DNA from: Ricinus communis
Lineage: Eukaryota > Streptophyta > Magnoliopsida > Malpighiales > Euphorbiaceae
Assembly: GCF_019578655.1 (NCBI RefSeq)
Contig: NC_063261.1
Coordinates: 12,762,216-12,826,215 of the forward strand
Direction: 5' to 3'
DNA length: 64,000 nt
This document shows positions 11,146-20,660 of this stretch, one piece after another (position 1 is the first letter of the stretch; each line of letters opens with the position of its first letter). Made by a program: the position numbers and the translations under genes. The notes under the pieces were generated by a model that searched no databases, was not told the origin of the DNA, and saw only the letters and a list, made by a program, of their open reading frames with translations.

Positions 11146-11450
11146 ATGGATAAATCCAAATGACCTTTTCTTAAGTCCAAGCGATCTTTTCGTAGGCGTT
11201 TGCCCCCGATCCAATCGGGGGATCGAATTGATTATAGAAACATGAGTTTAATTAATCGATTTATTAGTGAACAAGGAAAAATATTATCTAGATGGGTGAA
11301 TAGATTGAGTTTAAAACAACAACGATTAATTACTATTGCTATAAAACAAGCTCGTATTTTATCTTCGTTACCTTTTCTTAATAATGAAAAACAATTTGAA
11401 ATAAAGCGAGCTCGTCACTATAACTACTGATCTTAGAACTAGAAAAATAG
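11146..11450 (+). pseudogene. rps18: rps18, ribosomal protein bS18, nonsense and 3' frameshift
   Basis: The normal start MDKSK is present, but codon 6, normally CGA for Arg, is TGA. The frame then reads [20 protein letters not shown] and continues through [19 protein letters not shown]. After NNEKQFE a base change in length moves the C-terminal RSESTARTTGLRTRKK-like end out of frame, so the nominal protein ends KRARHYNY. The expected end is readable to 11450. A downstream ATG (11200 region) opens a 76-codon frame but would omit the N-terminus. Confidence 0.9.
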
Positions 11451-11737
11451 GCTTGCTCCTCAATTGAATCAAAATTCAAATCCAAATTTAATTTAAACCT
11501 AGATTAATGTTTTGTTCAAAAAATCTGAAAATCAAAATTTGAGTGTCGTGTTGTAAGAAACAAACGAGTTGGGTAAGAAGAAATTTTTTTTTATTGAATG
11601 TTTTTGTTCAGTTTGACTACTTTATACTTGATTATATTATCATCATATTTTATCATACTAATTTCTCTTCTACCTTCCCGGAATTCATTCTTCAAGGGAT
11701 TCCATGTAAAATATTTCATAGATTCTTTCCAATTTCC
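11451..11737. other. rps18-rpl20 spacer of the plastid insertion
   Basis: About 290 bases between the convergent rps18 and rpl20, AT-rich with poly-T runs. Nothing else is seen. Confidence 0.7.
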
Positions 11738-12091
11738 TTATTTTATAATGTCATTGGAAATCAAATAAAGACAATTCCTATTTAATATAGCTATTTGTGC
11801 AAGTATTTTATGATTAAGAAGCAACTGTCTCTTGTACAAATTATTTATTAATCTACTATAACTATAGGATACCCTATTCTCGTGAATTACTGCATTTATC
11901 CGAGTGACCCATAAATGACAAAAATTTCTTTTTTGCCTATCTCTATCCCGATGGGCCAAAGCCAAAGCTCTTATTTTTTGTTGAACAATAGTTCGAGTAA
12001 GTCTTGAATGAGTCCCGCGAAAGCTTGATGCGAATAAACGAATTTTTGTTCTACGCCTCCGAGCTATATATCCTCGTCTAATTCTGGTCAT
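11738..12091 (-). CDS. rpl20: Rpl20, ribosomal protein bL20 (NUPT copy, open)
   Basis: A complete 117-residue minus-strand frame begins [19 protein letters not shown] and ends [11 protein letters not shown]; 117 is the standard angiosperm length. The bL20 family text is well kept: [28 protein letters not shown] and [12 protein letters not shown]. Replacements concentrate at moderately variable sites (e.g. [15 protein letters not shown]). In plastids the product binds 23S rRNA early in large-subunit assembly. This is the longest undamaged ribosomal gene in the insertion, but rps18 and rpl33 beside it are dead. There is no transit peptide, so function is improbable. Confidence 0.9.
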   Translation of the reverse strand: MTRIRRGYIARRRRTKIRLFASSFRGTHSRLTRTIVQQKIRALALAHRDRDRQKRNFCHLWVTRINAVIHENRVSYSYSRLINNLYKRQLLLNHKILAQIAILNRNCLYLISNDIIK

Positions 12092-12882
12092 TGAATAAAC
12101 AAAACTTTGATAAATAACTAATTGATTTCCTTTCTTTCAGTTATTATTTTCCCCTTTTCTATAATAATAAAATGGATTCTTCTAGTGTATAAAATAATAA
12201 TTCCAACGGCTTTTGCTACTATAACCTTCCCAACCATGAAACTGTATTGATACTAGGTATCAAACAAAAATATAATAAAAAATTAGTAAATAAAAATATA
12301 GAAATAGATAAATAAATAATAGAAATAATAGTGGGTTCCATCGTTTCTATGGTTACTTCTTAAACGGTGAGGTCTTTTCTATACGCCGGAGCCCTTCCTT
12401 ATTTAATCATTTAATATAATAAATATTTAATCATTTAATCAATGCTATTGTTAACATGTACAGTTCACACTTTTTGGCTCTACCCATTGAATTATCTAGT
12501 AATAGGTCTTTCATAAGGAGATCCGTCTATATAGTAACAGTATTTAATCATGAGGATTTTCTAATTAATTGACCCTGTTAGTCCGTTCTTGCAAGAGTAG
12601 GGGTATAACTTTTGGCTTTTTAATTTAAATAAGATTAATAAGATTTTTCCCGCTTAAAGGATAATCATTTGTTACCAATGGGAAACTCTTTCTTGTTTTA
12701 AATTGAAAATTGAGGTTGCAGCAATGAAACCATAAATTTGATACACAATAGACGAATATGATAGATCTTTTTTTTTTTAGATAATGAAGGGGATTCTTCT
12801 ATTTTATCTTATTCATCCGTACTGATCATAGATACTGGAAAAGTTTTCTTTTGTCCAAGTTCACGATCTGAACAAGTCGCAC
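12092..12882. other. rpl20-rps12 spacer of the plastid insertion
   Basis: Roughly 790 bases of AT-rich plastid spacer including the beginning of the rps12 trans-intron 3' of exon 1. No gene seen. Confidence 0.7.
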
Positions 12883-12996
12883 ATACACCCTAGTACATGT
12901 TCCTTGGCGCTGAGGACATCCCCCGAGAGCGGGGGATTTGGTGATGTTTCTGATTGGCTGTCTTGTGTTTATAATAAGTTTTTTAATAGTTGGCAT
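12883..12996 (-). pseudogene. rps12: rps12 exon 1 (5' exon of trans-spliced uS12)
   Basis: The 114-base 5' exon reads [20 protein letters not shown], then [18 protein letters not shown], followed by GTGCGACTTG, the usual 5' end of the group II trans-spliced intron. In plastomes exons 2-3 lie elsewhere and are joined in trans, so this copy alone cannot give uS12. Replacements such as LRG to LGG and RRG to RQG lie in conserved text. It is placed between rpl20 and clpP as expected. Confidence 0.9.
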
Positions 12997-13202
12997 GTTG
13001 AATCATATGCATAATGGGCTGGTTTAGATCGATCATAATCGGATGATTATGCATTTTTTCTATATTAATATTCTATTATTATTATTGATATTTATTATTA
13101 TTAATATAATTAATAGAATATTAAAGAATATTTAATTGAAATTGAAAGTCCGGTAAGAAAAAAAATATTCAATCGTGATTTGCATGAAATTTCTACTATT
13201 TC

Positions 13203-14366
13203 TTATGCAATTGCTACAAGATCAACAATTCCATGAGCTTGGGCTTCTACTGCTGACATAAAAACATCTCTTTCCATATCTTCGGATACAACCCATAAAT
13301 GTTTTCTCGTTCTTTGTGCATAAATCCTTGTGAGGATTTCGCATAGTTTCAGTAGTTCTTTTGCTTCCAGGACAAATTCTCCTATTTTGTCCTCATAAAA
13401 ACCAGCAATAGGTTGATGAATCATTACCCTGATGATATAAGAAAAAAATGGCTATTCTATTTCGCATAATAAATAAAAAGATGATGAGAAGAGATAAAGA
13501 ATAATAAGAAAAAAAAAAGATAGAATTGAACAACCGTACATCCATTTTTTACGCATTGCATATGGCTCCACAATGGAATTCACTTTTACTTAAGTTTTCT
13601 TATCGAATAAAAACATAGAGTTTATCAGGTTTAAATCAGTAAATGATCCAATAACCACCCTTTCCTTGTCTTTGGAGGAGTTCAAAAATAAAACAAAATA
13701 CTATGGTGGTCCCGTTGCTTTATTTCATCAGTGATTTAGCAATCCCAAAGTTTTTTTATTTGAAAAATAAATCTTTTTTTTGTACTCTTTTATTTTTATA
13801 ACATAAATAATGTTAAGAGCCCTCCGGTGCAAAAACAAAAAAGTTTGTGACGCTAAAATAGGCCCCTCATAGAATAAAATCAGAAATACCCTTACTTAAT
13901 ATCTCATACTACTCTTTCGATACATAATCTAATGTTTAAAAAAAATTCTTATATCTATATCGAATTCGAACTGCCATGCTATTATTACTTAATATTTATA
14001 TTTCAATATTTCATATGGAGAAGGCATAGTTTTCTTTTTTCTTTTAAATAAAAATCCATTGGCACCAAGCATGAGGGAATGCTAAACGTTTGGTAATTTT
14101 TCCTCCAACTAGGATAAAAGATGCCATTGAAGCAGCTAATCTCATGCATATTGTTTGTACATCTGGTCGCACAAATTGCATAGTATCATAAATAGCTATT
14201 CTGGGTATTACCCATCCGCCAGGAGAGTTTATAAACAAATACAAATCTTTAGTCTCGCTCTCTATAGTGAGATATACCATAAGACCAATAAGTTGATTCG
14301 AGATCTCACTATCAACATCTTGACCTAAAAATAGCAATCTTTCTCGATAAAGTCGGTTGATTAAGA
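13203..14366 (-). pseudogene. clpP: clpP exons 3 and 2, Clp protease subunit; exon 1 missing
   Basis: ClpP is the plastid-encoded serine protease subunit. Exon 3 lies at about 13203-13429 ([19 protein letters not shown] ... [12 protein letters not shown]) and exon 2 at about 14048-14366 ([20 protein letters not shown] ... [10 protein letters not shown]), separated by an intron of about 620 bases. The catalytic Ser region reads [11 protein letters not shown] where GLAASMGSFIL is usual, so the Ser remains but two glycines are lost; the catalytic His in FPHA remains. The 5' edge of exon 2 has an insertion near RLYRER. Exon 1 (MPIGVPKVPFR-type text) is not found anywhere to the right, so the gene is incomplete. 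Confidence 0.88.
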
Positions 14367-15052
14367 TAAATTTCTATCTTCTAGGAACCGTACGTGCACC
14401 TTTTGATGCATACGGTTCAACAAAAATTGACGAAAATAAAATAAAATAAAGAATCAATATGTTGATTCCAACCTTCATTTTTTGATAGTGAGTACTTTTT
14501 AACTTAACTCTTTTTTTTTTCTAATGTCTAATGCTAATGAACTAGTTTTCAAGAAAGATGAGTTTTAACCTGTTTACCTATAAAATAAATAAAGGTTTCC
14601 CTATAAAAATAAAAAGAAATTATTAAACTTATCAAACAAACTTCTCATTGATGTATTTTTTCATCGAGATTCGATTCAAATCACGACGACATTATCTTGT
14701 TCCTAAATGGGTTTCTTCAATTCTTTTAGGTTTGTGCTCTACTCTGAGTAAAGATTTGCCCGATTTTTATTTGCACATATAGAGGAAATGCCCCAATATC
14801 GCGTCTTTTTGTTACAACTTTTTTTTATTTAATTCATTTCACGTCTTCTGCCAAATATTTGACATATTCATAATTATATTATTTGATTGAGTATGATTAG
14901 CAGTTTGAAATTATTTCAACTTCATAAATAGAATATGATACAAGCAGTAATCGTATAGATATATTACCAATTGGGTTCTTCTAAACGGAGCCTGGATACT
15001 TCATTTTTTTGGTCCAAACAAGACAACCATAAATCATTCTAATTAATATATA
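14367..15052. other. clpP intron 1-like sequence
   Basis: Plastid-like AT-rich sequence continuing upstream of clpP exon 2, including 'ggaaccgtacgtgcacc' typical of the intron end. No exon 1 appears before the sequence changes to the duplicated spacer at 15053. Confidence 0.6.
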
Positions 15053-15217
15053 AATCTAATAAGTTAAATTCAAATTTAAAACAAAAATAGAAAAAAGTAA
15101 AAAAAAAAGTAAAAAGGAAAAGGTATTCTAAAATAGAGGGTCGTTTTTATTTTAAAATGTAAAAAACGATACAAATTTGATACAAATATACAAATACTAA
15201 ATAAATAAACTAAAAGA
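15053..15217 (+). repeat. Second copy of the psbE-petG spacer segment 8739-8895
   Basis: The text 'aataagttaaattcaaattt' through 'tacaaatactaaataaat' recurs in the same order and orientation in both places, with small indels in the A runs (8739-8895 and 15053-15217). The sequences diverge on both sides of the shared block. It marks a duplication or rearrangement within or at the right edge of the plastid insertion. Confidence 0.8.
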
Positions 15218-15639
15218 AACTATCAAAATAGAAATAATGTTCCAATCTTTTTTATTTTTTATTTTGTAGTAATTTCCGTAGTGATTCTAAGAAAGTTTTT
15301 TGAATGAAGTTATACAGCATAGTTTTTTAATTCTAAGAATATTAAATAGAATTAATTTAATAAATAAATATTAAATATAAATAAAATAAATAGAATTAAT
15401 AATAAGAATTAATAAATTAATATAAAATAAAATAGAAAAAATTAATAATTAATTTATAAATATAATAAATATAAATAGAATAATTTATGGTATATGGATG
15501 CTAAATTGGTGGCTCTTGGTGGCTTTTAAAGAGAAGAAGGTATTTTGATACGAAGAGGAAAATAAAAGAAGGATATGATTAATGTCACATTTCATAAAAA
15601 GAAGAAAATGAGAAGAAAAGAAGACACATCAAGGCAACT
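15218..15639. other. AT-rich junction region
   Basis: Very AT-rich sequence between the duplicated spacer block and the copia remnant. I cannot tell whether it is plastid or nuclear; no gene is visible. Confidence 0.5.
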
Positions 15640-16468
15640 TACAGGATAGTAAATGCATAATATAAAAAGGCTCCCTCATCTGAGTAATACTTGACATTCA
15701 CTTTAAGGGGTGTATCAACAATGAAGAATCCTAAAGACCAGCCAATGCAACTAATCTTGAGTATACTTATGCTGATTGAGAAATATACCAGAGGAGTTAG
15801 ATTGAACTTCTAATCCTAAGAAATATGCAAGATGGCCAACATCCTTCATATGAAAGGTATCTCGAAGACGCTGCTGAAGTTGAGTAATCAATAAATAATC
15901 TGTTCCTGTGATAACTATGTCGTCAACATAGACTAGAAGAAGGATGATTGCAGTAGCAGTTTTATGAAGGAAGAGAGAAGAATCATATTGACTTTGCATA
16001 AACTTAAACTATAGTCAGGTAGATCTGAACTTCTCAAACCATGCACAAGGAGCTTGTTTTAGTCCATATCGTGAACGATTCAGCTTACAAACTTCCAAAG
16101 TAAAAGTGAAAACAAACCTTGTAGAGGTACCATGTAAATATCTTCTTTAAGATCACCATGCAGGAAAGTATTTTTAACATCCATTTGTTTAAGTAACCAA
16201 CCCTGTGAAGCAGTAATGGCAAGAATTGTTTGCACAGTAGTCATTTTAGACACAAGAGCATATGTCTCCTCATAGTGTACCCCATACTCCTGTCTATTAC
16301 CAAGAGCAACCAACCTAGCCTTATAGGGCTCTAGAGTCCTATCAGACCGAAGTTTTACTGAGTAAACCCACTTACACCCAATGGGTTTAACTTTGGGTGG
16401 ACATGGAAAAATATCCCATGTATAATTATCCTAAAGAGCTCGAAGTTCTTGCATTGCTTGTTGCCAAC
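15640..16468 (-). pseudogene. Copia reverse transcriptase remnant 1
   Basis: Minus-strand fragments in several frames give Ty1/copia reverse transcriptase text in order: QAMQELRAL-DNYTWDI, KPIGCKWVYSVKLRSDRTL, YKARLVALGNRQEYGVHYEE, LLKQMDVKNTFLHGDLKEDI, and the catalytic box LLLVYVDDIVITG followed by YFLGLEVQSNSSGIFLNQHK. Downstream text (VDTPLKVN-like, to about 15640) is the thumb. Stops and frameshifts are frequent. No integrase, RNase H or LTR belongs to it here. The upstream part of the same frame (QVVKHECWQQAM) continues after 17376, because a Cassandra element was inserted at 16468/17377. Confidence 0.88.
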
Positions 16469-16600
16469 TGTAATGATCCAAAACTAGATCACATGAGATA
16501 TTGTCTGCTTTGCCAACTGTAATAACCAGGAACTAGATCACATAAGATATTGTCTGTTTTATCCCCCATGGGCCTCATGATTTTGTCCCTTTAGTGGGTT

Positions 16601-16670
16601 CGAAAACTTTTTAGGAGGTCACCCATCCTCGAATTTCTCTGAACCACGCACGTTTAACTTTGGAGTTCCT
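16601..16670 (-). repeat. 5S rRNA-like segment in left Cassandra LTR
   Basis: The minus strand keeps the internal-promoter half of plant 5S rRNA: GGAACTCCAAAGTTAAACGT, then GGATGGGTGACCTCC. It has diverged from the canonical 5S in the central loop. Confidence 0.75.
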
Positions 16671-17058
16671 ATAACTCCACGATGAAATAACTAAAGACGC
16701 CTCATGTGATTAGTTCCAATTTTTTATATATATCATCAACCATTCTCTGCCCCATTTTGTATCTTAGAGTACTGCCATCCTAGAAGTCTGCCAAAAGCCG
16801 CTCCTTGTCCAGGCATCCTATCCTTGCTCCGGTGTCCATTTCCCGCCCTCGTCGGACCACTTCTCTAGGTTAAGCTATCACATGCCCACCAGCTTCCGCC
16901 TAGTTCATCCTCGAACCACACATCTACTAGAGGGGTCCTGCTCTGAAACCATTTGTAACGATCTGAAACCATTTGTAACGATCTGAAACCATATCACATG
17001 AGATATTGTCCGCTTTGGCCCCCAATGACCTCACGGTTTTGTCCCTTTGGCAGGTTCA

Positions 17059-17125
17059 AGAACTTCTCAGGAGGTCACCCATCCTGGAGTTTCTCTGAAC
17101 GAAGCATGTTTAACTTTGGAGTTCC
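17059..17125 (-). repeat. 5S rRNA-like segment in right Cassandra LTR
   Basis: Same as the left copy: AACTCCAAAGTTAAACATGC, then GGATGGGTGACCTCCTGAG on the minus strand. This LTR lies beside the primer binding site and is therefore the 5' LTR of the element. Confidence 0.75.
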
Positions 17126-17376
17126 TATAACTCCATAGCCAAACAACTAAAAGACGCCTCATGTGATTCGTTCCAACTCTTTACATATGTTATCAATCAT
17201 TCCCCGCCCCATTACGATTTGCAATTCGATTCATTCATGTATCCCCCGTACCTTAGAGTGCTGCCATTCTAGAAGCTTGCCAGAAGCTACTCCTTATCCA
17301 GGCATCCTATCCTTGCCCCGACGTCCACTTCCCACCTTCATCGGACCGCTTCTCTAGCTCAGGCTATCACACCAAC

Positions 17377-17446
17377 ACTCATGCTTAACTACCTGTGAGT
17401 AAAAAGATGGAATAAAAAAGAGGATAAAGCAGCACTAAAGGATGTA
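17377..17446 (-). pseudogene. Continuation of copia remnant 1 beyond the Cassandra insertion
   Basis: Minus-strand text PSFYSQVVKHECWQQAM joins in frame with QELRAL at 16441-16463 once the Cassandra element and one target copy are removed. It is the linker just before the reverse transcriptase. Confidence 0.6.
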
Positions 17447-18837
17447 TGTGCTATGTGTAATTTTACACATGTCTTTGGGTTGGTTTTTAATAATTTTTGA
17501 ATAAATAGTTATATTAATTAGGAAGAATTTACATTTTTTATTAGGAGCTTATTTAAGTTATATATTTATTTTAGTATTTTCATTTACGTTTAGTTTATTT
17601 AGGAAATTGTATTTAATTTTTAATAAGTTTTTCCCTTTTTTATAGGAAAGTCTAAAAAGGAGCCTTAGATGATCAAGGAAAATGTGTAATGCCCATACAC
17701 GGGCGTACTTGTGCCCGTGTCGCATGGTGGATAAAAAATTAGGAAGCATGTTTGTACATATGGTCATGTTCAAAGCCGTGTGTGCCACTGGATTTTGAAG
17801 AAAATAACATACAGAAGCATACGAGAGTGCTCCAAACTGTGACTACTTCTGCCTGAATCGAAGAAATTGGAAAGCATACCATAAGATCATACATGGGCGC
17901 GTGCCAAGCCGTTTCGTAAGGAAAAGGATGTGACATGGCCGTGTGCCAAGCCGTGTCGAGTAAAAGAGAGTTTTCTTTCACATGAAACTCGAAAATTTAG
18001 GGCAAAATAGGGATTCCTTTGAGTCTTAGCTATAAAAGGGGAACAAATAGCTATTTTAATAGACAACCATCAGAGACACAATTTTTGAAGACATACTCAA
18101 GGAGATCAAGAAGATTTACAATGAAGATTCAAGAGTTTGAATTAATTATTTTCTTTCCTTCTTTGATTTCTTTAACTATAATTTTATGAGTTGCCACAAT
18201 CATGTGTGGCTAAACTCTTCTTAGGGTTTGGATATTTATTTTCTTTTAGCGAATTAATTTTTAGTTAATTTTATAAGTTGCTTTTACTTATTCTTGTATT
18301 TGATTTTAGACATGATTAAAATATGTTTTTGGGTAAATTAAAGACAATAAAAAAGTTGCATGATTTATCAGCTCATATACTTGTAAAAATTAGGAACCTC
18401 GATCACGAAAATAGATGAATCCTTCGGAGAATAATAAATTACTAAGTAACTTAATGAACCCTAGTTAATTGACGTGACCATGAAAATAAGTTGCAATTGA
18501 CTTTGGTATTCTTAGATGAGCTTAAAAGAGACTCTAAGTAATTTGACTAATTTACCCTTAACTAAATTAATAATTTGAATTGTGAAAAAATTCTATAATT
18601 CGAGTAATAGTTAGTGAAACTAATCCAAGCTATAGTTTTACTTATTAGATTTTGAAATTCTAGTTTTAAGATTTCTTTTCGTATTAGTTATTTATTTCAA
18701 TTATAATTATTCGATTTGTTAGATTGTGGAAATACAATTAGAGCTCGTACTTGGTATCAATCTCCTCGTAAAAACGATACTTATACTCATTCTGTACTAC
18801 TTATTGTGAACCGTGCACTTACATAATTTTTCTAACA
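17447..18837 (+). mobile_element. 5' LTR of an Athila-like gypsy element
   Basis: A roughly 1.4 kb block precedes a primer binding site and gag on the same strand, which is the expected place for a 5' LTR. Its 3' end is taken as TCTAACA at 18837. The 5' end, near TGTGCTATG at 17447, is only a guess because no second LTR is present for comparison. It contains an imperfect repeat of 'cccgtgt'/'ccaagccgtgtc' text between 17700 and 17970. Confidence 0.55.
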
Positions 18838-18843
18838 AGTATT

Positions 18844-18860
18844 TGGTGCCATTGCCGGGG
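18844..18860 (+). promoter_or_regulatory. Primer binding site of the Athila-like element
   Basis: The text TGGTGCCATTGCCGGGG is two changes from TGGCGCCGTTGCCGGGG, the primer binding site common in Athila/TAT gypsy elements. It lies 6 bases after the inferred LTR end. Confidence 0.75.
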
Positions 18861-18961
18861 AGATCTACAATACCAATATTAGCATACTTTCTTTTCTACT
18901 AGACTAACATTTTTATTTTTGTTTTAATTATTATTATTTTTTATTTTAAGGTACTTGACTC

Positions 18962-20270
18962 TTGTTTATGCAAACAAGATCGAAACATCTTGAACTACAA
19001 CAAGTAAACCTAGAAATTGAAAAGAGTTGCAAAAAGAACAGAAAGGAGAAAAGAGAAAGAGATAGAAGAATGGCTGAACCAGCAGGACAAGCTAGAGCTT
19101 TAGAAAAATATGGGGTCCCAAGTCTTATAGGAAGCCAAAATTGCATTGTGAAGCCCACTATCGAAGCTAATACCTTCGAAATCAAACCTACATACATCCA
19201 AATGGTTTCATAATATTAGTTTGGTAGACTACCATCAAAGGATCATATTGCTCATCTAGCTCTTTTCTCGACATATGTGACACTTTTAAGATCAATGGAG
19301 TGAGCATATATACTATTTGCCTTAGGTTATTTCCCTTTTCATTGAAAGATAAGGCAAAATTGTGGTTGGGATCATTGGTACCAAATTCCATCACTTTATG
19401 GAATACACTTTCTAAGGCATTTCTTACTAAGTACTACTCGTCTAGAAAGACTGCCAAATATCGCCAAGATCTCGCTGGATTTAAGCAACAGCCTGGAGAA
19501 TCTCTTTATGAAGCTTGGGAAAGATTTAAAGACTTGCAAAGACATTGCCCACACCATGGTATTCCAGAATGGCTTCTCATGCGAACTTTCTATCAATGAT
19601 TGTTTGAATCCTTGCAGATTACTGTTGATGCTACTGCATAAAGCTCCTTTATGAGCAAGACACTGAAGGATGTATATGCACTCTTATAGAAGATGACATC
19701 TAATAATTATCAATGGCATGGGGAGAGAAATCAGCCTAAAAAAGCAACAGGAGTATATGAGGTTCATAGCTTAAGCATGGTAAATGCCAAGTTGGATTCC
19801 CTCACTAAGAAATTAGAAAGGTTGAATATCACAGGTTATCTATCATAGGTGCTATCTTGTGAAGTATGTGGAGGAGGACACTCTACTACAGAATATCAAC
19901 AAGATAATTCTTTCTCCAAGGTTGTTTAATTGAACAACTTAATGCTTTAAATAACTTCAATGGCAGACCTAAAGGAATCCATACTCCAACACTTACAACC
20001 CTGGGTGAAGGAACCTCTTCTCATGGTCGAATCAAGGAGGAGATTCTAACCCTAATGCTAATCAAGGGTATAAGGCACCACCTCCATTAGAGTTCCAGCA
20101 AAAGAATTCTCACCCTTAACCTGAACCCAAGACAAATCTTCAGATGATGATGGAGGATTTCACCCAATCCCAAATAAGGCAATGCAAGCAGTCTAAGTAA
20201 GTCTGAAACAGCAAGAAGAGGTTGGAACAATTGCCACACACAATAAGATTCTATAACACTAAATAGCATC
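18962..20270 (+). pseudogene. gag of the Athila-like gypsy element, degraded
   Basis: The plus strand codes, across at least two frames, for a retrotransposon capsid protein. An N-terminal part (MQTRSKHLELQQ, 18968 on) ends in a stop at 19211. After a frameshift the capsid core reads LRLFPFSLKDKAKLWLGSLV, then AFLTKYYSSRKTAKYRQDLA and GESLYEAWERFKDLQRHCPH, typical of Athila gag. A zinc knuckle CEVCGGGHSTTEY lies at 19858-19896, with Tyr where the last Cys is expected. The region then decays and is cut off near 20270, with no protease or polymerase. Multiple stops exclude function. Confidence 0.82.
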
Positions 20271-20364
20271 ATACTACTAGAATAACTTTAATTAAATCTT
20301 GTTATATTAGATTATCTAATTAAATCTTCTATACTAAAATTATAAGGAAAAATTAAATAGGAAG

Positions 20365-20367
<3 letters not shown>

Positions 20368-20413
<46 letters not shown>
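20368..20413. repeat. (TA)n microsatellite
   Basis: Pure TA run of about 23 units within AT-rich sequence. Confidence 0.9.
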
Positions 20414-20415
<2 letters not shown>

Positions 20416-20449
20416 ATTATATTCTAATTTAATAAATATTATATTATAT

Positions 20450-20660
20450 TAAAAATTATCATATTAAAATAAAAATTATTTTATTAAATATAAAAAGATT
20501 TATATATTTACTTTATACTTTATTTAATTTAAAATATTATATATTAAGTTTTTCTATGAGACTCCACTTAACAACATTTTATAAAGTTACATCATATAGA
20601 GTTCAAATAAAAAAATAAATCCAACTTTGATGTGGCTTATATAAGAATAGATCATCAGTG
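20450..20660 (+). repeat. MITE-like repeat, also at 48000-48200
   Basis: The text 'actccacttaacaacatttt', then 'ataaagttacatcatataga' and 'gtggcttatataagaa' matches 48090-48190 ('actctacttggcaatatttt', 'ataaagctatattatgtaga') in the same orientation. The class is not identified. Confidence 0.6.

Larger units (their letters stand above)
2570..15220 (+). other. Nuclear plastid DNA insertion (NUPT), about 12.6 kb
   Basis: Gene content, order and orientation reproduce a plastome segment: psaI-ycf4 spacer, ycf4, cemA, petA, (psbJ, psbL, psbF, psbE on minus), petG, (trnW, trnP on minus), psaJ, rpl33, rps18, (rpl20, rps12 exon 1, clpP on minus). It is flanked by an LTR on the left and copia debris on the right, and many genes are broken, so this is a nuclear copy and not a functioning plastome. 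Boundaries are approximate. The left edge is where plastid-like sequence before ycf4 starts; the right edge lies past clpP intron-1-like sequence, after a duplicated spacer segment at 15053-15217. Colinearity argues for one insertion event followed by point mutation and small indels. Confidence 0.93.
16469..17371 (-). mobile_element. Cassandra-type TRIM retrotransposon with 5S rRNA-like LTRs, 5-bp target duplication
   Basis: Two LTRs of about 415 bases (16469-16882 and about 16954-17371) flank an internal part of only about 70 bases. Reading on the minus strand, LTRs begin TGTGATAGCC and end near GTTACA. A primer binding site close to the tRNA-Met type (TGGTTTCAGAGC, plus-strand 16940-16951) lies just inside the right LTR. 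Each LTR contains 5S rRNA-like text on the minus strand (AACTCCAAAGTTAAA... GGATGGGTGACCTCCTGAGA). The duplication CCAAC stands at 16464-16468 and 17372-17376. There is no coding capacity, as in TRIMs; the family assignment rests on the 5S-in-LTR hallmark of Cassandra. The left LTR has an internal duplication (16469-16512 versus 16513-16555). Confidence 0.88.

Noticed and set aside
2570..15220. Plastid contamination rather than a nuclear insertion
   Set aside because: Many genes carry stops and frameshifts and both flanks run into transposable elements.
17163..17357. 64-codon plus-strand frame
   Set aside because: Lies wholly inside a Cassandra LTR.
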